Below, in pieces: positions 34,690-47,400 of a stretch of 64,000 nt of DNA. The position numbers and the translations under genes were made by a program. The notes beneath the pieces are model-generated. The model was not told where the DNA came from. It ran no database searches and worked only from the letters and a program-made list of their open reading frames with translations. Position 1 is the stretch's first letter; the number at the start of each line of letters is the position of its first letter. The stretch covers positions 1-64,000 of the forward strand of contig VWZP01002663.1 of assembly GCA_013396995.1 (NCBI GenBank), read 5' to 3'. The DNA is from Dicaeum eximium (taxonomy: Eukaryota > Chordata > Aves > Passeriformes > Dicaeidae).

Positions 34690-35124
34690 GAGTAAAATAG
34701 ATACAAAAGTGATACAGCAACCCAGAAATGGCTCAGTAGCAATGTTGTTTGCAGTGCCACATTAGAAATAAAGCACACTAAGAAACCTTGCTGAGCCTTT
34801 TCAGCTTTTTAGTGTTAATGGCCACAGGTGGACATAGATTCACACTGGAAGTGTCTGTATCCCGAGTGATTCAAATCAATCTAGAAAGTGTTTCTGTTAA
34901 ATCTTCAAGCTGCTATTACTACTGTTGTATTCATCTTCAACATCAGTGATTTTATTGTGTTACTCTATATCCACACCACCAAACTCCAACCACTTCTTCC
35001 CTGGGAAGTCCCTTTTCAGATCACTTGTTTAAAAGCAAAAACTAAAATTAAAGAAACCAACAAAACAACCAAAACCCCCCCACAAAACCCATTCCTTGTA
35101 TTGCACATCTCACACAAGTCTGTG

Positions 35125-35142
35125 TATATATATATATATATA
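35125..35142. repeat. (TA)n microsatellite
   Basis: Nine uninterrupted TA units following tgtg, between the two candidate LHFPL2 poly(A) signals. Confidence 0.9.
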
Positions 35143-35181
35143 TTTAAATATACTACAATTAAAAAGAAAGGTCTATGGCAC

Positions 35182-35187
35182 TTTATT
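35182..35187 (-). terminator. LHFPL2: LHFPL2 proximal poly(A) signal AATAAA
   Basis: Minus-strand context atactcaataaagtgccatag, followed by the T-rich ctttctttttaattg, which suits cleavage and a downstream element. It lies about 500 bp before the distal signal. Confidence 0.5.
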
Positions 35188-38100
35188 GAGTATAAGTTTA
35201 AGAAGTTGATGAAACCACAGATGTTTGAAGAAATCTTCAATACCACAAAACAAAGTTAAACTGAACTAATTGGCACACAGGTTTTAAAGAATCCACAGCA
35301 AATTCCTCTAGATCTGATGCAGTGCAGGTACATTAAGAAGCAGTTACACTCTGCAGCCCCTTCATGAAATCAATTAAATTAGCTTTAAGCTGATTTTTCT
35401 TTTTTTCTTTCCCAAAGTGCCTTTGAAAGCTATTGCTGAGGTGAACTTCAGGAGCAATTTAAACAGCTGTGAAATTTAATGAGTGCACCCTGCACCTGAA
35501 AACCTCATCCAGGAAAATAAAATACATATACCACCTTATTACTTGCTAGAAAAACAGAACCCTGAGAAAAGAAATTCTGATTATTTCTCCTCTGTATTTC
35601 TTCCCAGCCTGTCTTCTATCTGTACTATGTGATGAACATGGATATTCTTGCAAGTTAATTATGCTGTTGCAGAGCAAGCTGATAATATACCAGCAACAAG
35701 CAGAAAAGCTGGTTCTTCTTGGTTACAAATGCAAACAAAAGCAAAATGTGCCACTGAAAATCTCTTTAATACTTAAAAAACCAAACCCAAACAAAACGTA
35801 CTAATGAAAATTTTTTAAGCATCATGTGGATCACAGCAGAGGTCAGCTAGTAATGTGAATGAAGGTTGCTCATTGTTTACTTCTCAGCCAGAGCAGAATA
35901 TGCCCTCTCGACCTTTGTAAGAACTGACCTGACCTGATTCTGATTAATCAAGTGCTTAAGCCAATGCAGCATTTTTCACCCTAATACTGTGTCAAGACTT
36001 GTTGGCAGTGGTGACATGGACTTTGGATTGCTACCCACCTAAGGAAGCTATAAACTACATTTACTTAGTAATTCATTTTTAGCTGGTTTATGTGGTACTC
36101 ATACAACTGCTTACCGCCCTCTTTTCCAACTGCAGGACCTGGAGGGCAGGGCAGCGCTGAGCTGGTGGCCCAGGTTCAGTGCAGGCTCCAGCAGGGGCTC
36201 AGGAGGCATGCCTGGAGGAAGCCTTGCTGGACCCCAGGTAGAAGCCCAGAGCATGTCCTTCAGGTGTGGGGGATATGTGTGGGACGAAGCCAATGAGACA
36301 AACACAGGTGTGGACAGGGTGTGTGGGCTGTGATTTTCACCCTCGGGCACCACTTTGTGCTGGTAATTTTGCTTTATTAAAATCTTGATTTGTGCAAGCA
36401 GTTGGTCCCAGATCATAACTTTTGGAGGGAATTGAAATTTAATATTTAAAAGAGCAGTGAGTTCCCCATTTTCAAGGGATGTGGGTTGCAGGAGCAGGTG
36501 AATGCAAGAGGCTAGGTTAACAATCCCTTTTTGAATACAGGCAGAAGTTGCCTTGTTGCACTGTATCTCAGAGGTCGCCTGTGTGTGTGTCCAGTGCACA
36601 GGCTGCAGGTGCCATGGGCACAGAGGCACAGGCTGGGAGCTGCCCTGTGGCTGTGGTGGGCAGCAGGAGCTGGATGGGGACCCCAGCTCCATGGCTGTCC
36701 ACCAATCCTCCAGGCTGCTGTCAGGACTGCTGAACAGCTCCTGACTTGTGAAGAACATCAGCAGTGCCTTGAAAGCAGCTACCTACCTGGACAGTAACAA
36801 CCATTTTTTAGTAACTAATGGCACATTTTAAGGGAGTGACCAGGCAAAAACAAGAATCTCTGATCTGTGTAATAGTGAAACAACACTGTCATTGGATGAT
36901 GTTAAACTACCAAGAAATAAGAAAAGGAATCTAAAATTCACCTAGTATTTAATTAGAACTACTTCTCAGATGAATTATCCCCAATGCTCCTATGGCACAG
37001 TTGCATCATTCCTTGTTAAAATACCTTACAAACTTGGTATCAGAAGTAGTTCGAGTAAGTGAGGCAACACCACAAATAACACAACCAGCTGGCTTTGAGA
37101 AAAAAAAGTCATTTGTGGCAAGGTCTGTTTAATTTCTGCTGATTTAGTTGGAAAAAGGTCTACTACTACACACACAAAAAAAAAAGGGAAAAAAAGTCTT
37201 CCCAGCCACATTGAATTTGTAAAGGCTTCCTGAAAAATTTAAATTTCCTAAAGACTCATGTGCGTCTGGGTCATGAGACAGACTGATCTTTGAGGTTTCA
37301 CTGACAAGAGAAAAAGTAATACTGTTGAAGTACAGTGTGAAATCTACAGTTGTAGGAGTGGCTGCAGCCCACATAAGCTGGTGCTGTGAGGAGCTGTTGT
37401 CTGCTTGGGATTTCAGAAGTTTTAATAAAGGCTGTAGAAATATTTCAGTTTTATCTGAATCAGGTGAGAGCCTGTCTAACAACAGCTTTTCTGTCTAGTC
37501 AGTGGAAACAATATTTACCAGCTAAGTAGTAAGTTGCACACACCTTGTGCTCTACGTTTCAAGAGAGAGAAACCTGGCAGGGACTTGACTTTCTAAATGC
37601 CTTAAGATTGATGTAAACATCAGGTTTGCTCTCTCCAACACAGGGTTAATATCCAAGAAGGCACTGTACTTCTATGAAGTACAGTACCAAAAAGCACCTC
37701 CATGAAAATGGTACCAAACCAGGTGATGGTGAAGAAATATTCACCAGTGAGGGGAGCCCTTGGAAACAAAGCCTCATTAAAATAGGCTTCTCTTTTGCTT
37801 GAGAAAAAAAATATGCTGGCTTTTATTATTTTAAACCCAAATTCTTCAAAGTGACCAAGGTGGGTTAGGCAATCCGATCAATCAGAATTTTTCAGTTATA
37901 ACAACATTCCTGCTATATACATGTGATTACTCACATCCCCAGTCGGATTACTATATTCCACTGTGTCCTGATCACAGAATGAAACTAAAAATATCCCCAA
38001 GTATTTACATTCTGCTTTCTTGGGATCCTTTCTCTGATCCTCATTGCCCAGCAAAGAAGAAAGACCCTTTCAGTAGTTCAGGGTTGGAATGCATGGGGCT

Positions 38101-38197
38101 CAATCACACAAATGGTAAAAACAGGTAAATGGATTTGCTTGTCCAGTCAATGGAAAGCAGATAAAGATCCAGGTGCTGGTATTTTTCCCCACTGGAG

Positions 38198-38454
38198 TTA
38201 AAGGAGGCAGATAAGGTTTTTTCCTTCTTCTATTTCTTCTTGCACTTTGTCACTGGATGTGGCTATTTCAGCTTGCGCCGAGAAGACTGCGCAGATGAAC
38301 GTCAGAACAGTGCCGCCGATAGCTGTGTAGAAAGCCCAGCCCAAAGAGCAGTCTCCTAGTTTGTAAGCAGAAGCATAAGGTCCACAATAGCTTATCGCCT
38401 TCTGGCATCCCCAACCTGCAGGGTAAAGTATCAAGCCTAAGATAAGGAAGAGCC
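38198..38454 (-). CDS. LHFPL2: LHFPL2 last coding exon, residues 144-228 and stop
   Basis: 257 nt after the minus-strand acceptor ttttcctttctag. It completes Gly144 and then reads LFLILGLILYPAGWGCQKA, the CGPYASAYKLGDCSLGW loop, span 4 (TAIGGTVLTFICAVF) and the cytosolic tail ending ICLL. It differs from human at only a few loop positions. Confidence 0.97.
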
Positions 38455-41400
38455 CTAGAAAGGAAAACAGAAAGAAGTTTAACAAACAAACAGTCTAACA
38501 CCGAATGCAGCACATCTAGTAATTGCTATTATAGTCATTAATACTTGTAATTTACCAGGATTAGGAGACAACTGCCATCTTGTCCATCCAACCTTCCTTT
38601 ACTGATTTTCCCTAGTATATGTCAGGCAGTCTTTTAACTAAATTTGAAGCTATCCTGTGATTTATGTTGTGAGAGCCTTTTTTTTTTAATGATAATGGCC
38701 TAAGTCCTTATCTTAGTCTCTGTACTTCTCCTACATCCTTTCCTCTCACACATTTTTGCTACAAATACAGAGTGTGCAAAATTTTCAAGCATCTCTACCT
38801 ACTGCTTATGTTTGCACTTCTCAAAAATGTAGGAATACTTGCATCCACTTTTGATTTTGTATTTAGCTNCACTCACACTTCAACTTTTTTGGCCACATTA
38901 GGACATAGCAGAAAAATAATACTGCCAGTGTTATTTTATTAATAATTAATTTTAATATAAATAAATTCAATATTTAATTAATAACACTGCTCTCTTAACA
39001 GAGGGATTCTGGAGTCAGCCTCAAACAAACAGATCCAAGTACCAAGTACCCACAGCCAGTGCATACATAACCCTGGGATCCTCCAAACAGTTGACTAACT
39101 ACTTCAGAAGGAAAGCACTTTTCTAGTGGTTGCAGGGGCAAAAGCCTCAACTCCCCATCTTGCTAAACAGTCCCAACACTCTGGTGTGCCTCAGGCTGGA
39201 AGTGAAAAGCTCAGACTAGTTGTTTTGCCCATGTGATTGTCTCTCGTACTCTTGGGTTTCTCTGTGAAGACCATCTAAGCAGTGAAGGGTTTAATTAAGG
39301 AAATTGAAAGTCACATTAGTGTCCCCGCACAAAGAAAGGAGATTTAATCAAAATGTCTATTATGCTAGTGGCTACAGTGCTTTCTTATGGGCACTAAAAA
39401 AAATCACAATGAATTAAACACATACCTCCCTCCTACAAGGAATGTAAGAAGGAGCTAAACAAAAGAAGAGCTCACAGTATCAAAATTTGCTTTCTGTTTA
39501 CCCTAAAAATTTACTTAAAAGAACAGGAAAATTATGAAAAACAGTTTTTGTTTAAATACAATCAGTTTATCCAGAAAATGAATATAGCTTTCCAGATCCC
39601 ATAATTATTTCTGATTAACTTTTCCTGCACTTTAGAGCCCTTTATTTAACCTGGTATCATGATGAAAACAGCTGCTAAAAGTGCTGTCACATTCAAAAAG
39701 TAGTCTAAAGTTGTGCACTAAAACCAGTCCTTTTTTTTCTTTCCTGTAACCAAGAGATTACAAAGAACAGGTTTAAAGACTTGTTTACATCTCCTTCCAT
39801 TCAGTTAGACCAGCAGTTAGACTTCTCTGCAGTATGTTAGGGTTCCTTAATTGTTGGTTCAAAGAAATTCGGCCAGATGCATGAAATTTTCCTCACAGCA
39901 ATGAAAATGTGGGTCCTAGCTAGCAAGCAGTTAACTTACACAAAATGCAAAAACCATCATCCAACTGTCTAAAATTAATGTCTGTGAATGCCAGACATTT
40001 CACAAAAGAAAGTCCTTCCTCCAGCGTTTTTCTAATGATGACACAACACCATGGGCATGAATGACCTAAATGTCATTACTCTTTGGGGCGGCAAAATCCA
40101 TTAGTGAGTGATATCCGTTCTCTGTGGAGGGATTTCATCACTGCTTACATTTAAGAACCAATGACAAATTTTATGCAGTGTTTCCTGGCTGGTTGGCCAA
40201 ATACATTAAGTATAAAGTATTGCTTTATCTTGGACAGACCTGGATAAGCTGTGCATTCATCCTGCTGAGCCCTGCAGCCATTTCAGACTAAACACCAGCA
40301 GTTCCTTCTCCTCTGTTCATCACTAGTTTCCTGTTCTGCGCAGGCAGTGTGACCACACCATGTATCTTTCTGACTGCACACTGGTATGGGCCAGTTGCTG
40401 CTCCCTCTAACGATCACAAGCCCTTTGGTAGGTAAAAACCACCATCACTGAATTAAGAAGCTGGATCTGAAATGCCAGCGTAGCTGCTGCCAACACGGAA
40501 GTTTTTTAAGTTTACCACTCCATCACTCACAAACCTAGAGAGCCCGTGTTTAACAGCAAACCTGGCTTATGGCTGAGTGTCACAAACAGGACCTAGAAGA
40601 CACATCCATCACTTTTTATCAAAACTGGAGCACTGAGCAACTCCTGAAAGCTACTGGTTCATGGAATGTGTACCCCAAGCTAAAAAGCCATTACCCAGAA
40701 CTCAGGCTCTCAAGGCACAGCACTGCTGCCAAATGTCTTCATCGAGACTTTACTGACTTAGACCATATTTTTCAAAAGTACAGAAAATTCATGGATATAT
40801 AAATCTAATAAATACTATAAAAGGCCATAATTTGATAAATTCAAATCATTCAAATCTTCAGCTATTTTCTCACAGATGAAAACAAAATCTGGAAGTAAGT
40901 CTTAACTATGAATTTAAATACAGTCAAGAGTATGTACCTGATTTCAGACAGCTAACTTTGTAACTCCTATACTGGACCAACATAATAAAACTAAAAAAAA
41001 AAAAAAAAGTAGTATTTTCACTACCAAACCTCCTTTCTACTACTCCATTTCAGTGCAGACAGAAAGCATCTCATGAACCTCTTAGCAATATCTCTAATAT
41101 TTATCAGTTTCTTATTTCATTAATAACTGGTTCCTGCTTGACAGGAAAAGTAAATAAAGATGATTCCATTAAGTCAATTCAAAATACCCACAGGAGAAAG
41201 GCACTCCTTTGGTTCATGCTAACAGCAAGTGGAGAGACACAGGCCCCTCATTATGTATTCAGCTCAAAGCTCCAATATCCAGAGCAATGACTGAGCTGTG
41301 CAGGGTCCCTTCCTGACTCTCCCAATCTACCCAGAAAGGAGCGTTCAGTTAAAAGAGGAGCTTGCCTCCTGCTACCCAGCATCTCAGAAGAGACACTCAC

Positions 41401-44400
41401 AGAGCCCATCTCAATGACTCCTGCAGCTTGAACAAAACAGGCAGATGATGCTCCAGCATGCACTAATACTGCAAACCATTGCCTAAATTGCCTAAAACAG
41501 CAGACAGCAAACCAAAGCACTTAACTGTTCAACTACTGCAGCCAGACACCCCTGAAAAAGAACCATCCCCTACTCCTGGGAACATGGATGCAAAGGGATG
41601 AGGGAAAAAAAAATACCTGCTGTTGTCAGTTTGCATGGAGACATATCTAGCAGGAGGACAATAGCTATTAATTATGGAGGGTTTTTTTTCCTTAATAAAT
41701 CAGTTTTTGTTTGTCCCTCTGTGTGTCTTTGAAGAGAAGCCAATACTCAAGAAAAAGAGCAGAGAATAAAAATTGAGTGCTCTGTCTGAACAAGTTTTCT
41801 ACAATGAATCTTTTCAGTTCTTCATGCTGCTGTGCAAGAAATGATCTTTAATTCACAGATAACCTACCTGTGGAATTACTGTTGCTTTTCACCCTGCTGG
41901 GAGGAACAAATTCACTCTGAAAACATTACAAGCTGTTTTCCCCTGTGCTCATCTATAGGCTCACAGAGTTCATGCTTGCACTGTTCTAGATTTAACCCCC
42001 TTTCTGGGCACTGCAGCAGCTGCACTGCTGAAACTGCAGCTTTTGCTGTATACATACTGCTGTTCCTACTTTTTAAGCAGCACTATCACAGTTCTTGAAA
42101 TCAGTATGATAATTTTTCAAAATTTTCTATTTGTTAGTTGTTGCCAATTCTCAGTTACCTCTCCTCCTAGGAATCCTCAAAACAGAGGTATGAATGTTGC
42201 CAGATGCCTAGGAATGAACACAGAAAACTACTAAAATTACTTTTTTTACCCAGAGACTTCACAGTAAGTTGAAGTTCTGCCAGCAGAGAACATTTTTACA
42301 TCTTTCACTCAAGGCAATTTGGCCACATAACCTTTTATTATCAGGTCTTAATTACTTGCTTTCAAAAGATGGCTTTATGAGATTTAGATTTTAATGTTAT
42401 GATTAGATTACTATATATCTCCTAATTACAACAGTCTATTAATTGTCAGACATTCTTTACTTAAATGGTGTAAAAGCAACTCCTTTCTCCTAAAACACCA
42501 AAGCAAAACCTTACAGCACACTGAGAACATCATTATCAATAAAGCAGGCTGCATCATGGTGCAGAAATATTTCAGAAGACAGTTGATTAATGCTTTTCCT
42601 ATAGGAGAAGACTTTTTGTATTTGTGCACCAAGAACTTTTCCCCTTCTAAAGGCCTGCAGCTGCAGCAAAATATTGCTCCTTCTGGTTTTTATACACTGC
42701 AGCAATGCTGCCAGGTCAACATTGTGGAAAACCAAGAGACCAGCCTTTCATTGTGGGCATTTTTATGTCACATTGTGAGCTGGGATCAGATCTGAGGAAA
42801 ACCTTTCTTCTTCCCTGGAAGCAACTCTTGAGACAGGAGGTAGGGCAGAGGCTTGTTTAGCCGAATGAATGCATGCTATTTAGTTTTGACAGTCTCCTGT
42901 GCAGCTGCTGCTGTGCCATCTTAAACAACAGCATATACTGACAAAGCCACTTTCCATTGCAAAGCCTGAAACTATCTACTCATTTCCTAGCAAAATAGCA
43001 AAAAAGCTTTTAAATGCTGCTGAAGAAACAGGAAATTAAGCAGCTGTGATCAATGAGGTGGCACTGCAACAGGTTCCTATGGAGCCACACAACTGAGCAG
43101 CAACATTTTAAGAGAGGAAAAGAAAAAGGGTAAAAGGGTAAAAGCAGAGAGGGACTAGCTTTGCAGTGCAGTGCAGGTGGGCTGCATCCCCAGTGGCACT
43201 GATCCTGATTGTTTTCATCTTCTGCAAAAACACAGGAGATTAAGAATCAGTCCAGGGACACTGCATCAGCCAGGTGCCCTGCCTTTATTGCTCACATTTC
43301 CACACATGTCAGTATGCTACCCGAACCATTTCACGTGTTAAATATCTGTACAAATGTACTAGTGTAGCTTAAGCCAAGGAGGCTTTCCCAAATACAAATT
43401 TTTCCTGACAAACCCAGGAGGGATGCTACCAGGTTAGCACTCATGCACTTCTGATCACTCTGCCCACTGACAGACAGGTGAAGGGACAGCCTCCTACTTG
43501 GCAGCTGCACAACAGCCACCTTCAGCCTGTGAAGTGATTCAGTAATACCATTTTAATCAGATGCGAGCCCAACAGGTGGGCTCAGGCCTGCTGACACGGT
43601 GCTTCTAGCACTCCACACTGGCTCTAGGAAAAGTGTGAGATGCTGAGTGGAGCTCTGCTTACAGTACCCACAGCACAGGGCCCCAGACCTGCCTCTGCAG
43701 TCGCTCTTCTGCCCCCTCGGCTGGCTGCCAGACCCACCAAATGCAAGCAGCTGGCCAGAGGCAAGTAGGTCTTTGTCCAGAAAGAAAGGGGAGACTTTGC
43801 ATGCCCTAGTGCCTTGGAAATGGCCTCTGGCCCCCTCATAAATGCTGCATGAGAAACAAAAGAAAAATTCACAGCATTATGAAGACCAATGCTCTAAAAA
43901 ACCTACCTGGACACCACAACTGGTGCAGGCTAACACAAGCAGATGTTTTGGGGTATGTTGGAAGCAAGGCTGTTGAGACAGGGAGGGTTGCCAGCAGGCA
44001 GTGCAGTGAGCCAAGTGCACACCTTCACACCTTCAATCACTGCAGATGACTGCTCAAGTATATGGATTTCAGTGTACCTGGGATACCCTAAGCTGAGGCA
44101 GGAGAACTAGTAGTTTAATACTACAACCAGCTGACGGCTCAAAACCCGCATTGATTTTTTTTCCCTTTAAAATTGTCTCAGGGTACTATAAGGGCATGCA
44201 CATACCAGAACTAAAAATATTTCCCTAACCACTGCCTTCGCCAAGCTGAGGAAGAGGGTAAGGTCCCTACTCTCATGTTTCTTTTCCCATGTATTATGCA
44301 AATCAGAGATACTTATTCATAACCAAACCTATGCAAACATCAGATGACATTAGTGCTGTTGCAATCTGGAAACAGAGATAGAAATACAGTGCAGGGGACT

Positions 44401-47400
44401 ACTGGTGGGATGCTCAACCATTATATTTTACTACCCCCCCCCAAAAGCCACTAAATAACTCAGTTTATTAGCTCAATGTGAGAAATTTGGGGGTTGTTTA
44501 TTATATTGGTATGATCTTACTGCTTAGACTTCTCTGAAATGAAGTGTGAGCCTGCAGATTGCTGTTTTTAAGAGAGAAGAGAGTAAATTCAGCATTAGTT
44601 TTTAATAATTTTTATATATGTGGTGAGAGTGCCCGTTAGTTGGGAGGGAAGAAAACATGTAGACTCACAGTAAAATCAGTCCCAAGCCCTGAAATGACAC
44701 TGCTGCCTCTTTGCTGGCTGTCAGCCATGTAAAGTCACCACACTCTGGGGGTTCCCATGTGGTGGCTGTCAACCCAAGCAATTAAGTCAAGATAAAGCAA
44801 CTCACAGGGCAAAAGCCAAATGTTTACAGGTTTTCAGCAGTACAGAGGTAAACAAAGACTCTCTACTCATCAGGCCATTGCTCAGGCACAGCCACCTCTC
44901 ACATTTTACCTTAAATTCCAAAAAAGCACTGAGTATTTTTAATCTAGGACAACCCAATAAAAGGCTCAGTCAATGCTCCTAAATGAGAAATTCAGTTGTG
45001 GGTGGTAAATTCAGGGAGGTTCCTGAATCAGGGAAGGAGAGGCCATGTCAAATATTCTGTTCTTGAAAGAAGCAGAGGCCAAGACCCAGTCCATTTCCTA
45101 CCATTACCATAACATTTTATACTGCTGTTCAACCAGTGAGTGCCACTGCCTCCAAACCACCAGTCGCTCATGCTGGATTAGCAGAAAAGGAATGAACTGT
45201 GACTACAGCTCAGTAAGGGAGCAAAACAACCACCTCCCTTAGCTTAAACAGAGGTAAAAGGGCTGCAGGTCACCTTTTTCATGGCTTACATTTCCTCAAT
45301 ACTGATCCCGTAGTACAAACAAAACTTCAGTTTGGGGGTGGGGGAGAGGAGCTGCAGAGGAACTAGGACTCAGCCTGAAGGAAAAGGCAAATGGAGATGC
45401 AGGAAGGGGAGAATTTCCTGTGGCTTCATAAGCTATGCAGCAGCAGAGTGCAGGGCATCTGTACTGGGTAAGAAAGCACAACTCAAATCCACTTATTTCC
45501 TCACCACCATATCAGGAACACCAAAGACAGGAGCAAGCAAAAGTTAGCCCCCTTTCTTGAAAGAGCTTTTTTTTTTTTTTTTTCCCTTGTGTTTGAGTGA
45601 GAACACAGCATTTCAAACAGCTAAGTTTAAATATTTTCCTTGTGTTTGCATTCTATATACAAATAGCAGCATCTGTATTGGCTCTGAGGCGTAGAAGCAA
45701 AAATCTGACAGAAACAGAGCTCTTGTGCCCTCCTGATGTCCCCATGGCCTCTTGGGGTCACCAGCACTCTTTCCCACATCACCAGGGCAGGGCTGTAAAG
45801 AAATGCTCAGCATTTCACCTATGCTGGTAGAAGTAAGAGACCTCAGTGTGCACATGTGCCACAGTAAAATGTTTCTCGGGGGAGTATGGGAGTCTCTCAC
45901 ACTAAGCAGTGTTTGTTGGAAGAGATTTATGCTTGCCAACATAACCAAATGCCAAACTTCATCACTGAAAACCTGAAATTTTTGTTTATTTTTCTATTCA
46001 TTTTAATCTGCTGTGTGTCTGCTGGTTTCCAAGTGCCCACCTTGATAGCGCAGGAGATGAGTTGACCACGGAATCTCACAAAACACTGAAATCTTCATTT
46101 TATTTCTTTGAAGTTACTAATGGTCTCCCTCAGGCTCAATAGCATTTTAGCACTTGAACTCAGTTTTCCTTCCCTGGCATATTCCAAGGCAGCAATCCCC
46201 TTTGCTTGAACTTTCAGGAGCCAAGTGTGTATTAGATATCATGCTGGCGTTGGGCCATATAGGTTACAGGAAGCACTATACCGCAGACAGCAAAAGCACT
46301 TCAGACTGTCAGGATTTCCATCCGAAATCCCTCTCCCCTCCCTATTTTCTTTCTTCCCACCCCAAGAATTCAGAATTCTGGCATCAGAAAAGAAAAACTC
46401 TGAGCTGAATCCAAAGAGGAAATATGCTTTTTGAAAAATGCATGCTCTGCGTTTTAGAAAGACAAACAAGAAGCTTCCTTGCCTTCAAGGGCAAAATCAC
46501 TCTTGCTTTGCTCTCCTACTGCTTGGGCTCCCTGGCTGTGCGACAGCTTCCGCTGCCTGCAGGCAACATCAGCTCACAAGGTGCTTTCTTCCTTATTCAC
46601 CAGTTTGTCTCTTTCTCAGGCAAAGTAATGCCTTTGCAGCGTGATGCCACCTATAAACAAATATCCTAAACTATGCTGCAGCTATTGTAACCTTTTCTGT
46701 TATGGTCTGAATATGAAAGAGCTCTAGAAGCCTCATGCCCCTTCTACCACAGCTTGTGTCTCCTGCTTTTTCTCCCCTCTCTGATGAAAGGCCTGGCTGA
46801 CCTCCCACTTCCTCCCCAGCTTCCTCCTCCGCAACTCCCACCGGCCTCCTTAACGTCCAGCAGCCAGAAGCCTGCAGTCGCACGGCTGCACACACCCCAG
46901 CCCACCCTGTGCGCTGGATCCTACTTCACCCACCCCCACAGGCAGCTCCAGATCCTCATCCCCTTCAGATGGTTCCTATCACACTCTGCTCAGGCCATCT
47001 TCCTAGTCACCCAGTCTCCCAAAATGAAAACTATGCTAAGTTTAACAGGCTGAACAATTTCTCAGCTCAAGAGATGTAACACAAACTCTTTCCGCAGGAA
47101 AGACAGACTGTTACACATACAGCTGGTTTGAAACTGAATTTCACCTCTTCATTTTAGAAAGCTGCCGAGAAGTTTCCTTGCATTTGAGGGTGAAGTTATA
47201 CTCCTGGAACTGAACTATTGCCAAGGTACTGCAGCAGCTCCTGATGGAGGAACCCTCCAAGCCAACAAGAAGGAAAAAGCAGAAGACACGGACAGTTGAT
47301 ACATGGGCTCGTGGGCTGGAGACAGACATGCAACACAACACTGTGGGTCATCAGCAAACAGCCATGAGTTTGAAATGGCTGCCCTTTTTACAGGGGCTTT

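Larger units (their letters stand above)
34665..38197 (-). other. LHFPL2: LHFPL2 3' UTR
   Basis: About 3.5 kb downstream of the LHFPL2 stop, inferred from the lack of another exon and from good minus-strand poly(A) signals at 35187-35182 and 34689-34684. It includes GC-rich parts (36120-36300 and 36590-36730) that carry a 215-codon open frame, and a (TA)n tract at 35125-35142. The true end is not shown by the sequence alone. Confidence 0.6.

Noticed and set aside
34888..35259. 123-codon plus-strand frame with Lys/Thr-rich low complexity
   Set aside because: It reads through the (TA)n tract and the antisense of the LHFPL2 3' UTR. No domain is visible.
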